NCBI RefSeq assembly: GCF_001403735.1
Contig: NZ_CXPG01000020.1
Location: 620,001-684,000, forward strand
Source of the DNA: Jannaschia rubra
GTDB taxonomy: Bacteria; Pseudomonadota; Alphaproteobacteria; Rhodobacterales; Rhodobacteraceae
Direction of reading: 5' to 3'
Length of the DNA stretch: 64,000 nt
The position numbers were made by a program, and so were the translations under genes. Numbering within the stretch: the first letter of the stretch is position 1; every line of letters starts with the position of its first letter. Below the pieces are notes generated by a model. That model worked only from the letters and a program-made list of their open reading frames with translations. It was not told where the DNA came from and ran no database searches. Below are positions 45,268 through 54,358 of the stretch, one piece after another.

Positions 45268-46587
45268 TCAGTGGATGATTTCCTTTTCGTCCACGAACAG
45301 GTTTGCCCAGGCGCGATCCACCAGTTCGGGCGTCATGCGGTAAGGCAGCCCTTCGAAATTGCAGGCCGCGATCATCTGGTCGATCAGGAAGATGCCGTGA
45401 AAGTTGGCATAGACGTTGTCGATCTCGGGATACTTCGACTTCAACAGATGCAGCAGCGACGCCTCGTCGAGTTCGAACTTCTTCTTCTTGGCGACCATTG
45501 CGAAGATCTTGAGGAATTCCGCCTGCGTCGGCCCGTCGATCAGTACCTTGAAGAAGATCCGGCGCAGCGCCGCGACGTCGAAGATCTTGTTGGGATGGAA
45601 GTTCGTCGAGAACACCACCAGGGTATCGAAGGGGACCTCGAACTTCTCGCCCGATTGCAGCGCCAGGATGTCGTATCCCATCTCCATCGGGACGATCCAG
45701 CGGTTGATGATCTTCTGCGGTGGCTCCGCCTGGCGACCGAGGTCGTCAACGATGAACACGCCGCCCGACGACTTCAGCTGCAGCGATGCCTGATAGGTCC
45801 GCGCGACGGAATTGTAGTTGAGGTCGAGCATGTCCAGCGACAGCTCGCCCCCCGTCATCACCGTCGGCCGCTGGCAGAGCAGATACCGCTGATCGACGCG
45901 GTGGTTGACCTTGCGAAGCCCCGTCATGTCCTGCGGCAGCTCGATCCTCGTGTGGACGATGGGATCGTAGAGCGTGATGACCTGCCCCGCGTATTCGATG
46001 GCATGGGGGATCCAGATGTTGTCGCCGAGCGCCGCGCGGATGCCTTCGGCAATCGACGACTTTCCGTTCCCCGGAGGGCCGTAAAGGAGGACCGATCGTC
46101 CCGACCCCACGGCGGGCCCCAGTTGATCCAGCAGCCCCTTGGGCAGGATCAGATGCCCCATCGACTGGACGAGCCGTTGCCGCGTGATCGAGATGTTCCT
46201 GACCGACTGCGCCTTGACCTGCTGCTTGTAGCGGTCGAGCGGGACGGGCATCGGCCCGTAATACTCCGACTGCGACAGGGCGTCGATGGCGCGCGCCTTG
46301 CCCTGTTCGGTCAGTTGAAACCCCATCTCGCCCGACGACCCGGCATGCATGGTGCCCGTCGCCTGCATCAACCCTGCTTCCCGCGCCTGGTCGATCAGTT
46401 GCTGGGTCAGGCCGGTGGTCAGGCAGATCGCGGCGGAAATCTCGCGCGTGGTCTCGACCGACTTGCGGAACATGGTCTTGAGCAGGATATCCCGCAGCAT
46501 GACGTTCGTCAGGCCGGTTTCGGCCAGACTGCGCGGCTGTTCGGGGGCGGGAACCCCCATCTCGGCGGGGTCGGGGCGCATGTTCAT
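45268..46587 (-). CDS. AAA+ ATPase associated with the Tad locus
   Basis: 439 residues. The N-terminal ~110 residues look like a winged-helix domain (LKTMFRKSVETTREISAAIC, GEMGFQLTEQGKARAIDALS). The AAA core has Walker A LLYGPPGNGKSSIAEGI, Walker B GGVFIVDDLGRQ, and sensor stretch LVVFSTNFHPNKIFDVAALR. The Walker B reads VDDLG rather than the usual DE pair. No proteolytic or membrane domain. It is 45 bp past the prepilin peptidase gene and on the same strand as the whole Tad run. Its job in pilus assembly or regulation is unknown. Confidence 0.85.
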   Translation of the reverse strand: MNMRPDPAEMGVPAPEQPRSLAETGLTNVMLRDILLKTMFRKSVETTREISAAICLTTGLTQQLIDQAREAGLMQATGTMHAGSSGEMGFQLTEQGKARAIDALSQSEYYGPMPVPLDRYKQQVKAQSVRNISITRQRLVQSMGHLILPKGLLDQLGPAVGSGRSVLLYGPPGNGKSSIAEGIRAALGDNIWIPHAIEYAGQVITLYDPIVHTRIELPQDMTGLRKVNHRVDQRYLLCQRPTVMTGGELSLDMLDLNYNSVARTYQASLQLKSSGGVFIVDDLGRQAEPPQKIINRWIVPMEMGYDILALQSGEKFEVPFDTLVVFSTNFHPNKIFDVAALRRIFFKVLIDGPTQAEFLKIFAMVAKKKKFELDEASLLHLLKSKYPEIDNVYANFHGIFLIDQMIAACNFEGLPYRMTPELVDRAWANLFVDEKEIIH

Positions 46588-46632
46588 CGGGCGGTCCTCT
46601 GGATCTGGCCGGGCAGGGTGCGGCGGGCGAGG

Positions 46633-47145
46633 TCAGCCTGCCATGGCACCGAGGTAGAAATATGTCGAAACGGTCGGTGCCAGCGCCAGGCCGAAGGGGA
46701 CGTATCCCTTCCTGTCGTCCTCGAACCAGATCCAGCCTGGCGCCGCGGTCCGCAGCGCCGAACTGCGCCGCGCGGTCATCATCCCGACCAGCAGGACGAT
46801 GGACCAGAAGGCATAGATCACCGCGATGGCCCGCAGGTCGCCCAACGCCACCAGGGGTGCGACAGCGGCGATGAACTTGGAATCGCCCGCCCCCATGCCG
46901 ATCGTCATCGTCAGTCCGAAGCAGACCGTCAGCGCGACGACGAAATGCACGTACCTCCAGGCATATTCCCCGAGCGGCATCACAAAGGCCCCCGCAACCA
47001 CGAAGACGGCCAGCAACGTCAGCACCGCCTCGTTGCGGATCTTCATCCGGGCCACGTCCGTATAGACGACCCACAGGCAGATCGGCAGCGTCAGCAGGCC
47101 GAAAACGATGGCCTGCGTCTGCGTGATGGCAAGGTCGGTGAACAT
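46633..47145 (-). CDS. cpaA: prepilin peptidase (TadV/CpaA, A24 family)
   Basis: 170 residues with about six membrane helices. The two catalytic aspartates of A24 peptidases are visible: D29 in WVVYTDVARMKIRNE and the Asp of the GxGD motif in IGMGAGDSKFIAA. It lacks the N-terminal methylase part, as usual for TadV. It cleaves the Flp prepilin encoded at the other end of the locus. Confidence 0.93.
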   Translation of the reverse strand: MFTDLAITQTQAIVFGLLTLPICLWVVYTDVARMKIRNEAVLTLLAVFVVAGAFVMPLGEYAWRYVHFVVALTVCFGLTMTIGMGAGDSKFIAAVAPLVALGDLRAIAVIYAFWSIVLLVGMMTARRSSALRTAAPGWIWFEDDRKGYVPFGLALAPTVSTYFYLGAMAG

Positions 47146-47165
47146 GGGGCGCGGTCTCCGTCGGG

Positions 47166-48011
47166 TCAGCCGTTCAGGGCTTCGAGCGCGCGCACGGCGG
47201 CCTCGAAGTGGCGGGGGTGGGTGTTGATGGCATCGTCCAGAAGGTTGCGCCCGACGTCGACGTCGCCCTGCTTGACCGCAGCGAGCGCGGCCGTGTGCAG
47301 AAGCTGGGCGCGTTCCTCCTGGGACATCTTGATCAGCGGCAGGGCATAGACACGGCGGCCGGCCCGGGCGAGCACCAGGTTGTTCTTGGCGGTGAACATC
47401 CCGCTGTCGTAGGTGATGGCCTCGGTGAACAGCCGCTCGGCCGCCTGGTTGTCCCCGCGCGTGAGCTTGGAATAGCCCCAGTTGTTCAGGACGCCTGCCG
47501 GCTTGGTCGTCAGGCCGACGGCGGTCTCGTAGAAGCTGTCGGCCTTGGGCCAGTCGCGGTTGCTGTCCGCCACCATCGCCTCCAGGCGATAGCGCTCGAA
47601 CGTCTCGTGCGTCGGCGGTATGCTGTCGAGGACCACCTTCGCCGCTGCCCAGTCCGACGTGCGGATCAGCGCGTCGGCCAGTTCGACCCGGTCGGCGGGG
47701 CCGCTGCCCGGGTGATCGACGGTCTTGCGCCAGGCCAGCACCGCTTCGGACTGTCGTCCACCGCGCACCAGACTGCGGGCCAGACCGCGATGGTTGTCAA
47801 TATCCTCGGGCTCCATCTCGATCTGGCGCTGGAAATAGGGCACCGCCTCGCGCGGCTCAGCCACCGTCAGCATGATCTGGCGGATGCTGTCGGCCTCCGC
47901 CTCGGCCGCGTTGCTGACCGCGCGAGAGACGTCGGTCCGGCCCATCTGCCCGCAGGCGGACAGAGAGATGGTTCCCCCGAGGAGGAGGGCGAGAAAGACA
48001 GGGTGGCGCAT
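47166..48011 (-). CDS. TPR lipoprotein, TadD-like (second copy)
   Basis: 281 residues. Lipobox LSAC after MRHPVFLALLLGGTISLSAC. TPR repeats start at about 55 (PYFQRQIEMEPEDIDNHRGL, ARSLVRGGRQSEAVLAWRKT, LNNWGYSKLTRGDNQAAERL). TadD-type proteins are outer-membrane pilotins for the secretin. This and the next gene are two different TPR lipoproteins in tandem. It precedes the prepilin peptidase by 20 bp. Confidence 0.85.
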   Translation of the reverse strand: MRHPVFLALLLGGTISLSACGQMGRTDVSRAVSNAAEAEADSIRQIMLTVAEPREAVPYFQRQIEMEPEDIDNHRGLARSLVRGGRQSEAVLAWRKTVDHPGSGPADRVELADALIRTSDWAAAKVVLDSIPPTHETFERYRLEAMVADSNRDWPKADSFYETAVGLTTKPAGVLNNWGYSKLTRGDNQAAERLFTEAITYDSGMFTAKNNLVLARAGRRVYALPLIKMSQEERAQLLHTAALAAVKQGDVDVGRNLLDDAINTHPRHFEAAVRALEALNG

Positions 48012-48045
48012 GTCGCGTCCTTTGCTGCTCGGTGCCTTCGGTTTG

Positions 48046-48618
48046 TTATGGGTACTGCTCGGGCGAGGTCAGGTCGAAGACACCATTGTCCCGCCGCGTC
48101 AGTGTGAAGGCGCTATCCGTGGCATCAATGTACGGAGAATCTGTCATTTTTGCATCTGAAACGCGGAGATTTTCAAGAATCTCGGGCGATGGTTGCAAGG
48201 CGAACGCAGTCTTGAACGTCCGGTTCGCCTCGCCCGTCCTGCCCCGCTCCAGAAGGACGACGCCCAGATTGTTCCAGGCCGCGGCGTTCCGCGGCTCGAC
48301 CTCCACCACCTCACGCAGCAGGTTCTCCGCCTGGTTCAGCCGGCCGAGCGACAGGTTGGCGCTCGCCATCGCGGCCTTGATGTCGGGGGTAAGCCCCTGC
48401 GGGCCGGTCGCCGCCCGGACATAGCTGTCGAGGGCCAGTTCCGCCTCGCCCGCCGCCAGCAGCCGGTCGCCGACGATCAGGGGATCGACCGCGTTCGACC
48501 CGCGCACGAACCCCGGCGCGGTCAGCGGATCGTCGGCGACAGCACTTCGTCCGGCGACGACCGATCCGCAGGCGGACAGCAGCGTCATCGCCGCCACGCA
48601 GAGAACCATGACCCGCAT
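48046..48618 (-). CDS. tadD: TPR lipoprotein, TadD-like (first copy)
   Basis: 190 residues from MRVMVLCVAAMTLLSAC, with the lipobox LSAC. Its TPRs include AAMASANLSLGRLNQAENLL and AAWNNLGVVLLERGRTGEAN. The ATG overlaps the tadC stop by one base (TGATG), so the two are coupled. By analogy with TadD it would help assemble the CpaC secretin in the outer membrane. The frame opens further upstream inside tadC, but the signal peptide fixes the start here. Confidence 0.87.
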   Translation of the reverse strand: MRVMVLCVAAMTLLSACGSVVAGRSAVADDPLTAPGFVRGSNAVDPLIVGDRLLAAGEAELALDSYVRAATGPQGLTPDIKAAMASANLSLGRLNQAENLLREVVEVEPRNAAAWNNLGVVLLERGRTGEANRTFKTAFALQPSPEILENLRVSDAKMTDSPYIDATDSAFTLTRRDNGVFDLTSPEQYP

Positions 48619-49598
48619 CAGAAGCCTCCCTGGCCGCTCAGCGCCTGCGCGATACCATGCAGGGAAGGGCCGATCAGAATGATGAGAAGGGGCGGCACGC
48701 AGAACATCATCGTCCCCACCGTCAGTTTCGTCGGCAGCACGTTCGCTTTTTCCTCGGCCCGCATCACGCGCTTGTCGCGCATTTCGGCGGCATAGACGCG
48801 CAGGGCGTCCGCAACCGACGTGCCGAAGGTCGCCGACTGGATGAGGACGGTGACGAAACTGGTGATATCCTTGATATCGCACCGGTCCGCCATGGCGCGC
48901 AGCACCTCGGGCTTGTCCTTGCCCGCCTTCATCTCCTGCGCGACCATGATGAACTCACCGGCCAGGGCCGGATAGGACGGCTCGATCTCGGTCGCCATGC
49001 GGATGATGGACTGGTCGAGCGATTGCCCTGCCTCGACGCAGACCAGGAGCAGGTCGAGCGCGTCGGGAAAGCCGTCCTGGATCTCGCCCTGGCGCTTCGC
49101 CACGCGCTTTCCGATCCAGTACTTCGGCGCATAGTAGCCAAGCGCGCCCGGGATCAGCATGTAGCCGATCTTCTGATAGAACGGCATGTCGCCCGCCAGC
49201 GCCAGCGCATAGATCGCGCCCAGCACGAGAAGGCCCGCGCCCAGCAGCATCTGCGCGGCGGCCAGCGTGCGGACCGCGTCCTTGTGGGGATAGCCCGCGC
49301 GGATCAGCATGGTGCGGGTCTTGGACATCTCGTCCTCGTCCTGCGGTTCGAGATACTGGGCGTATTTCGCCAGATGCTCGTTTCGGGCGCCATGACGGGA
49401 CAGCCGCTTGCCGCGGTCGTCATCGTCGAGTACGATGCCCTTCCGCTCCCGCGCGATACGGTCCATCGGATCGACCTTGCGCGTCAGCAGGAACGGCATG
49501 GCAATGAGCACCAGCACCAGGCCGGCGGCCCCCGCGATATAGGTCCATCCGTCGGGGCCCAGCGTGTCGGTCACGAGCGTTGTGAGCATATCCAGCAT
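48618..49598 (-). CDS. tadC: Tad platform protein TadC
   Basis: 326 residues. An N-terminal helix at about 14-36 and three near the C-terminus flank a T2SSF domain (GFPDALDLLLVCVEAGQSLD, FGTSVADALRVYAAEMRDKR). With TadB it forms the inner-membrane platform for the pilus motor. It lies 10 bp after tadB. Confidence 0.95.
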   Translation of the reverse strand: MLDMLTTLVTDTLGPDGWTYIAGAAGLVLVLIAMPFLLTRKVDPMDRIARERKGIVLDDDDRGKRLSRHGARNEHLAKYAQYLEPQDEDEMSKTRTMLIRAGYPHKDAVRTLAAAQMLLGAGLLVLGAIYALALAGDMPFYQKIGYMLIPGALGYYAPKYWIGKRVAKRQGEIQDGFPDALDLLLVCVEAGQSLDQSIIRMATEIEPSYPALAGEFIMVAQEMKAGKDKPEVLRAMADRCDIKDITSFVTVLIQSATFGTSVADALRVYAAEMRDKRVMRAEEKANVLPTKLTVGTMMFCVPPLLIILIGPSLHGIAQALSGQGGF

Positions 49599-49608
49599 CG
49601 TCCAGACC

Positions 49609-50577
49609 TCAGACCTTGATGTTGACCATCATGCGCATGAAAATCACGTTCACGATCAGGAACACGATCACCACGCATGCGGCAGGGATGAAATAGGCCG
49701 TCTCGGAGACTTCCGAGTAGTAGTCGGGCTTCATCACGTTGATTGCGATGGCTGCCAGCACCGGGAAGGCCGACAGGAAGATCCCCGACCAGCGCGCTTC
49801 GGCGGTGATGGCCTTGACCTTGCGGAACAGCTTGAACCGTGCGCGGATCACCTTTGACAGACCCTCCAGGATCTCGGCCAGGTTGCCGCCCGACTTCTGC
49901 TGGATCGCCACGGCGACCGCCAGGAACCGCAGATCCTGCAGGTCGACCCGCTCGGCGAGCGCGCGCAGTGCCTCGGGCACGTCGCGGCCATAGGCGGCCT
50001 CGTCCGCGATAAATCCCATCTCGGAGCCGAGCGGATCCGCGATCTCCTTGGCGACGATGCCGATGGCGGAATTCAGGGGATGGCCCACGCGCAGCGATCG
50101 CACGATCAGCTCGACCGCGTCGGGCAACTGCTCCTCCATCAGCGCCAGGCGCTTTTTGGCCTTGTTGTTCACCCAAGTATAGACGCCGCCGATGCCGATG
50201 CCGAAGGACAGCAGCAATCGGATGGGAAGTGCGGCCCCGGTCAGCACCGTCATCAGCAGGAACGACATCACCACCATCAGGACCATCACGCCGATCAGCA
50301 TGCCGGGCGTGAAGGCAAGATTGGCCTTCTGCGCCTTTTCGGCCAGCAGCGAATAGAGCGGGATCTGCTTGGCGCGGTCGTGCTGCGACATCTCCTTGCG
50401 AAGCTGGGCCATCACCTCGTCACGGGTCTGACCCTTCTCAAGAAGGGCCAGGCGACGGTTGACGCGGTTGTTGAGCTTGATCGAATTGCCGAAGACGAGG
50501 CCGTAGATGGCCCCGATCGACAGGAATACCGCGCCGAATACGGCGATGTAGATGAGCGGCTCGATCGACAGTTCCAT
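49609..50577 (-). CDS. tadB: Tad platform protein TadB
   Basis: 322 residues. N-terminal helix at about 8-30, two central helices (about 100-140), and the T2SSF domain (LPDAVELIVRSLRVGHPLNS, GRDVPEALRALAERVDLQDL), then a C-terminal helix. Partner of TadC, and recipient of the force from the CpaF ATPase encoded just upstream (1 bp gap). Confidence 0.95.
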   Translation of the reverse strand: MELSIEPLIYIAVFGAVFLSIGAIYGLVFGNSIKLNNRVNRRLALLEKGQTRDEVMAQLRKEMSQHDRAKQIPLYSLLAEKAQKANLAFTPGMLIGVMVLMVVMSFLLMTVLTGAALPIRLLLSFGIGIGGVYTWVNNKAKKRLALMEEQLPDAVELIVRSLRVGHPLNSAIGIVAKEIADPLGSEMGFIADEAAYGRDVPEALRALAERVDLQDLRFLAVAVAIQQKSGGNLAEILEGLSKVIRARFKLFRKVKAITAEARWSGIFLSAFPVLAAIAINVMKPDYYSEVSETAYFIPAACVVIVFLIVNVIFMRMMVNIKV

Positions 50578-50578
50578 T

Positions 50579-52006
50579 TCAGCGGCTCCCTGCCGGTTCG
50601 TAGATGCTCGACGGCAGGTCGTAGCCCCAGGCCTTGAAGCGGTCGGAGTAATGGCTGCGGATGCCGGTGCCGGTAAAGCGACCCAAGATCTTGCCGTCCC
50701 CCTCGAGTCCCAACCGTTCGTAGCGGAAGATTTCCTGCATCGTGATGACCTCCCCCTCCATGCCGGTCACCTCGGTGATCGACACCATGCGGCGCGAGCC
50801 GTCCTGCAGGCGCGACGCCTGCACGATCAGGTTCACGGCGGAGGAAATCTGCGCCCGCACGGCCTTGAGCGGCATCTCGATGCCCGCCATCGCGATCATG
50901 TTCTCCAGCCGGCTGACTGCGTCGCGCGAGTTGTTGGCGTGGATCGTCGTCATCGACCCGTCGTGGCCGGTGTTCATCGCCTGCAGCATGTCGATGACCT
51001 CCTCGCCGCGGGTCTCGCCCACGATGATCCGGTCGGGGCGCATCCGCAGCGCGTTGCGCAGGCAGTCGCGCTGCGTCACCGCGCCCTTGCCCTCGACGTT
51101 CGGCGGGCGGCTTTCCATCCGGCCCACATGGTCCTGCTGCAACTGCAGTTCGGCCGTGTCCTCGATCGTCAGCACCCGCTCGGTCTGGCCGATGAAGGAC
51201 GACAGCGCATTCAGCGTCGTTGTCTTGCCCGAGCCTGTCCCGCCGGAGACGATGACGTTCAGACGGCAGGCGACCGCCGCCTGGAGATAGGTCGCCATCT
51301 CCTCGGTGAAGGCGCCGAAGGTGATCAGGTCGTCGATCGCCAGCTTTTCCTTCTTGAACTTGCGGATCGACACCAACGACCCGTCGACGGCCACGGGCGG
51401 CACCATCGCGTTGAAGCGCGAGCCGTCCTTGAGGCGGGCGTCGACATAGGGGTTCGATTCGTCGACGCGGCGACCCACGGCCGACACGATCTTGTCGATG
51501 ATCCGCATCAGGTGCTTTTCGTCCTTGAAGCGGATTTCCGACTTCTGAAGCTTGCCTGCGCGTTCGATGTAGATGTTGTGGGGCCCGTTCACGAGGATGT
51601 CGTTGACCGACTCGTCCTTCAGCAGCGGCTCCAGCGGGCCGAGGCCCATCACTTCGTCGAACAGCTCGGAATTCAGGATGTCGCGATCGTCGCGGCCCAG
51701 CACCACGCCCATTTCGGACAGTTCGTCGGTCGTGATCGACACGATCTCGGATCGCAGCGCGGCGGGGTCGGCCTTCTCGATGGCCGACAGGTTCAGGTTG
51801 TCGAGCAACCTGTGATGCATTTCGGTCTTCAGCTCCTCGATCCGTTCGCGCCGCTTGACGTCCTTGTCGACGGGGGCGGGAGCGGCCGGTGCGGGGGGCT
51901 TCATCCTGGTCGTGGGAGCCGCCTCGGGCGGCGGGGCGGCGGGTGCGGGGGCGGCTGCGATGGGTTTCGCGCCGTCGATCTGCGGTTTCTTGTAGCGTGA
52001 GAACAT
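50579..52006 (-). CDS. cpaF: Tad secretion ATPase CpaF/TadA
   Basis: 475 residues from [21 protein letters not shown] Pro/Ala-rich N-terminal 45 residues precede the helical domain and the type II/IV secretion ATPase core: Walker [20 protein letters not shown], Walker [10 protein letters not shown], His box [20 protein letters not shown]. The hexamer powers Flp pilus extension, and in other bacteria also retraction. The frame is open 38 codons upstream, overlapping cpaE; this start keeps a 22-bp gap. Confidence 0.97.
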   Translation of the reverse strand: MFSRYKKPQIDGAKPIAAAPAPAAPPPEAAPTTRMKPPAPAAPAPVDKDVKRRERIEELKTEMHHRLLDNLNLSAIEKADPAALRSEIVSITTDELSEMGVVLGRDDRDILNSELFDEVMGLGPLEPLLKDESVNDILVNGPHNIYIERAGKLQKSEIRFKDEKHLMRIIDKIVSAVGRRVDESNPYVDARLKDGSRFNAMVPPVAVDGSLVSIRKFKKEKLAIDDLITFGAFTEEMATYLQAAVACRLNVIVSGGTGSGKTTTLNALSSFIGQTERVLTIEDTAELQLQQDHVGRMESRPPNVEGKGAVTQRDCLRNALRMRPDRIIVGETRGEEVIDMLQAMNTGHDGSMTTIHANNSRDAVSRLENMIAMAGIEMPLKAVRAQISSAVNLIVQASRLQDGSRRMVSITEVTGMEGEVITMQEIFRYERLGLEGDGKILGRFTGTGIRSHYSDRFKAWGYDLPSSIYEPAGSR

Positions 52007-52028
52007 GGATCGTTTCCCTCCGGGGGGC

Positions 52029-53396
52029 TCAGCCGAACTTGAGGCCGAAGATCGCCTTCTTGGCGGGTTTCCTGGCGCGGGACATGTCCTGACCCGACTC
52101 GATGGCCTCGCGCGCCTCATGCAGCTCGCAGGCCAGTTTCTGGATCTCGCGGGCCAGCGCGTTGCGGGGCGCCAGCGTGCTCAGCGGCGCGGCCTGATCG
52201 TTGACCTCCGTCACCTGTTTGCCACCGTCGGGCAGCACCGCGTGGAACTTGATGCCGAGCAACTCGGCCATCTTGTCGATGCGCCCCCGGCCCGACATGT
52301 CCATCTTGCCCGGCGCGCGGTTCAGGACGAAGGCGAGCTTCTCGACCGGCAGTCCCTCGGCCTGCAGAAGCCTCTGGAAACGCATCGCGTTCTGCGCCGA
52401 CCGAACCTCCCGCCCGCAGACGACGAAATACAGGTCGGCCTGCCCGAAGACCGCGTCCGTCCAGCCGGTCACGGCAATCGGCATGTCCACGATGACGACA
52501 TCGAAACAGGTGCGCGCCAGGCTCAGCAGGCCCACGACATCATCGGGGCCGATCAGGTCCAGCGGCAGGATGTCGGTTGGCGCCGTGAAGACCGACAGGC
52601 GGTCCTTGTAGGTGCCGAGCGCCTGACGGAACGCCTGTTCGTCCATGGAGGCGACGTCGGACAGCACCTCGTAGATCATCGGCTTGCGCGGCAGGTCCAG
52701 ATAGGTTGCGACCGATCCGAACTGCAGCCCGAGGTCGATGACGCAGACCCGCGGCGCGGCATTCTTCGATATCGTGGCCAGTTCCCAGGCCAGGTTGACG
52801 GCGAGCGTCGTGGCGCCGTCGCCCCCAGCCGCAGACTGGACGGCGAAGACGGCGCCCTGTCCGCGGGGGCCGCCGCCGGTGGTGGTCGCGGGAACCGCCG
52901 CGGCCGGATGCGCCATCTCGGCATCGACGGTCTCCGCGCCGGCCCGGCGCAGCATCTCGATGCTTTCGGCGCCGCCCGTGGTCAGGATGCGGGCGACGGC
53001 CTCCGAAAGGGCGTTCTCGGGCAGGGGATAGGGCGCGAAATCGTCCGCGCCCGCGCGCAGCAGATCGTGGAGCGCCATCGGCCCCAATCCGTCCGCCACC
53101 AGGATGACCCGCAGACCGGTCTGTTTGGCCTGACGGATGACATCGGCGATCTGTGCCAGACGCCCCTCGTCCTCCTTGTCGACGGCGAGCACTATGAAGT
53201 CGAGTTTCCGTGCCTCCTCCTGTCGCAGAAAGGCAATGGCCTCCGAAAAGTTGAGATCGCCCCAGGCTTCGCCGAGTTCGGCTTCCATGTCCTCAATCAG
53301 AAGATCGAACTCCTGAACGTCGCGGGACACCGTGACCGCGCGGAGCGGTTCGGGCTCGGGAAGCAGGGCAAGGTTGCTCGCCATCGGAATCACCAT
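52029..53396 (-). CDS. cpaE: Tad localisation protein CpaE/TadZ
   Basis: 455 residues from MVIPMASNLALLPEPEPLRA; a second ATG four codons on is equally possible. A receiver-like N-terminal domain (about 20-140, LRVILVADGLGPMALHDLLR) is followed by a ParA/MinD-like ATPase at about 170-440. Its P-loop reads SAAGGDGATTLAVNLAWELA: the deviant Walker lysine and the conserved GKT lysine are both missing, as known for several TadZ proteins, so ATP turnover is doubtful. It places the machine at the pole in other species. Confidence 0.92.
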   Translation of the reverse strand: MVIPMASNLALLPEPEPLRAVTVSRDVQEFDLLIEDMEAELGEAWGDLNFSEAIAFLRQEEARKLDFIVLAVDKEDEGRLAQIADVIRQAKQTGLRVILVADGLGPMALHDLLRAGADDFAPYPLPENALSEAVARILTTGGAESIEMLRRAGAETVDAEMAHPAAAVPATTTGGGPRGQGAVFAVQSAAGGDGATTLAVNLAWELATISKNAAPRVCVIDLGLQFGSVATYLDLPRKPMIYEVLSDVASMDEQAFRQALGTYKDRLSVFTAPTDILPLDLIGPDDVVGLLSLARTCFDVVIVDMPIAVTGWTDAVFGQADLYFVVCGREVRSAQNAMRFQRLLQAEGLPVEKLAFVLNRAPGKMDMSGRGRIDKMAELLGIKFHAVLPDGGKQVTEVNDQAAPLSTLAPRNALAREIQKLACELHEAREAIESGQDMSRARKPAKKAIFGLKFG

Positions 53397-53597
53397 CTTC
53401 TGTCGGCGCCCCGGGGGGGGCAGGTAGATCACCGGTCCGCGGCCGAAAATCCGGCGATCCGATGCGGGGGATTTTCCCCTTTCGCCAAGTCTTGACCGTG
53501 AATTCAGGCAACAATTGGACCCGAAGTGTGAAATTATCGGAAATGCGGGGGGCAAACTGCCACAGACAAGACTGTTGGAAATACGATGGTTTTTAAT

Positions 53598-53629
53598 GAA
53601 AAGACCCCGCCTGCGAATTGCGGGCGGGG
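53598..53629 (-). terminator. terminator after the OmpA-family gene of the Tad locus
   Basis: A 10-bp stem (53605-53614 with 53620-53629, one T-G pair, loop of five) is followed on the minus strand by TCTTTT. It lies 26 bp past the OmpA gene stop, between it and cpaE. The Tad genes are therefore probably more than one transcript; the rest of 53397-53655 should hold a promoter for cpaE, which I could not place. Confidence 0.7.
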
Positions 53630-53655
53630 CCTTCGGCATTGGGACGTGCGGGCGA

Positions 53656-54354
53656 TCAGCCCCCTGGAACGGGGCGACCGGCGCTGCCGCCTTCGCCCGC
53701 CGGGGCCGCCGCCGCCGCGGCGACGGCCGCCGCGACGCCTGGGCCGGCCGCGCTGCCGACATAGCGGCGATAGACGATCTGGCCGTACTTGCCGTCGAGC
53801 ACCATCGGATGGTCCGCGACGAAGCCGGCGACCTCGGTCACGGTCCGGCGGTTCGCCCGTTCGGCCGACTGGGTGGGCACCAGGGGCCGCGTTTCGCCGT
53901 AGCTGACGAGCGCCTGCAGGCGGCTTGTCGACACCCCGCGCGACGCCAGATAGGCGACCGCCGCGCGGGCCCGTGCCAGCCCCAGCTGCTTGTTGTAGGC
54001 GTTCGACCCGACCTTGTCGGTGTGGCCGTAGACGCTGAACCGCACCTCGGGGAACGACCGGATGAACGCCGCCTGCTGGTCGAGGACCGCCCGCGCCGTC
54101 GCGTCGAGCGCGGCCGAGTTGAAGGCGAAGTTGATCGTCGTCGGCACCTGCGCGGCGAAGCGGCTGCCCATGTGGGCCAAGGCCGGGGCCTCGCCGGTCA
54201 TGACCAGCATGTTCTGCCTGGTCGGGTTGCCGAAGCCGCCCTCGTCGATCGAGGCTCCGGCGACAGTGTTGAACCGGGTGCCGGTGCATCCTGCGAGCGT
54301 TGCGAGCGACAGGCCACCAATCAGGAAACGTCGGGTGATGTTGTTCTCTTTCAT
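53656..54354 (-). CDS. OmpA-family lipoprotein of the Tad locus
   Basis: 232 residues. The N-terminus MKENNITRRFLIGGLSLATL has a twin-arginine-like TRRFL and a lipobox LAGC. The OmpA-like peptidoglycan-binding domain spans about 70-185 (FSVYGHTDKVGSNAYNKQLG, ERANRRTVTEVAG). An Ala/Gly-rich tail (about 200-232) ends RPVPGG. It sits where other Tad loci have RcpB/TadD-like outer-membrane factors, directly after cpaC (4-bp gap), and probably ties the secretin to peptidoglycan. Confidence 0.87.
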   Translation of the reverse strand: MKENNITRRFLIGGLSLATLAGCTGTRFNTVAGASIDEGGFGNPTRQNMLVMTGEAPALAHMGSRFAAQVPTTINFAFNSAALDATARAVLDQQAAFIRSFPEVRFSVYGHTDKVGSNAYNKQLGLARARAAVAYLASRGVSTSRLQALVSYGETRPLVPTQSAERANRRTVTEVAGFVADHPMVLDGKYGQIVYRRYVGSAAGPGVAAAVAAAAAAPAGEGGSAGRPVPGG

Positions 54355-54358
54355 CGTC

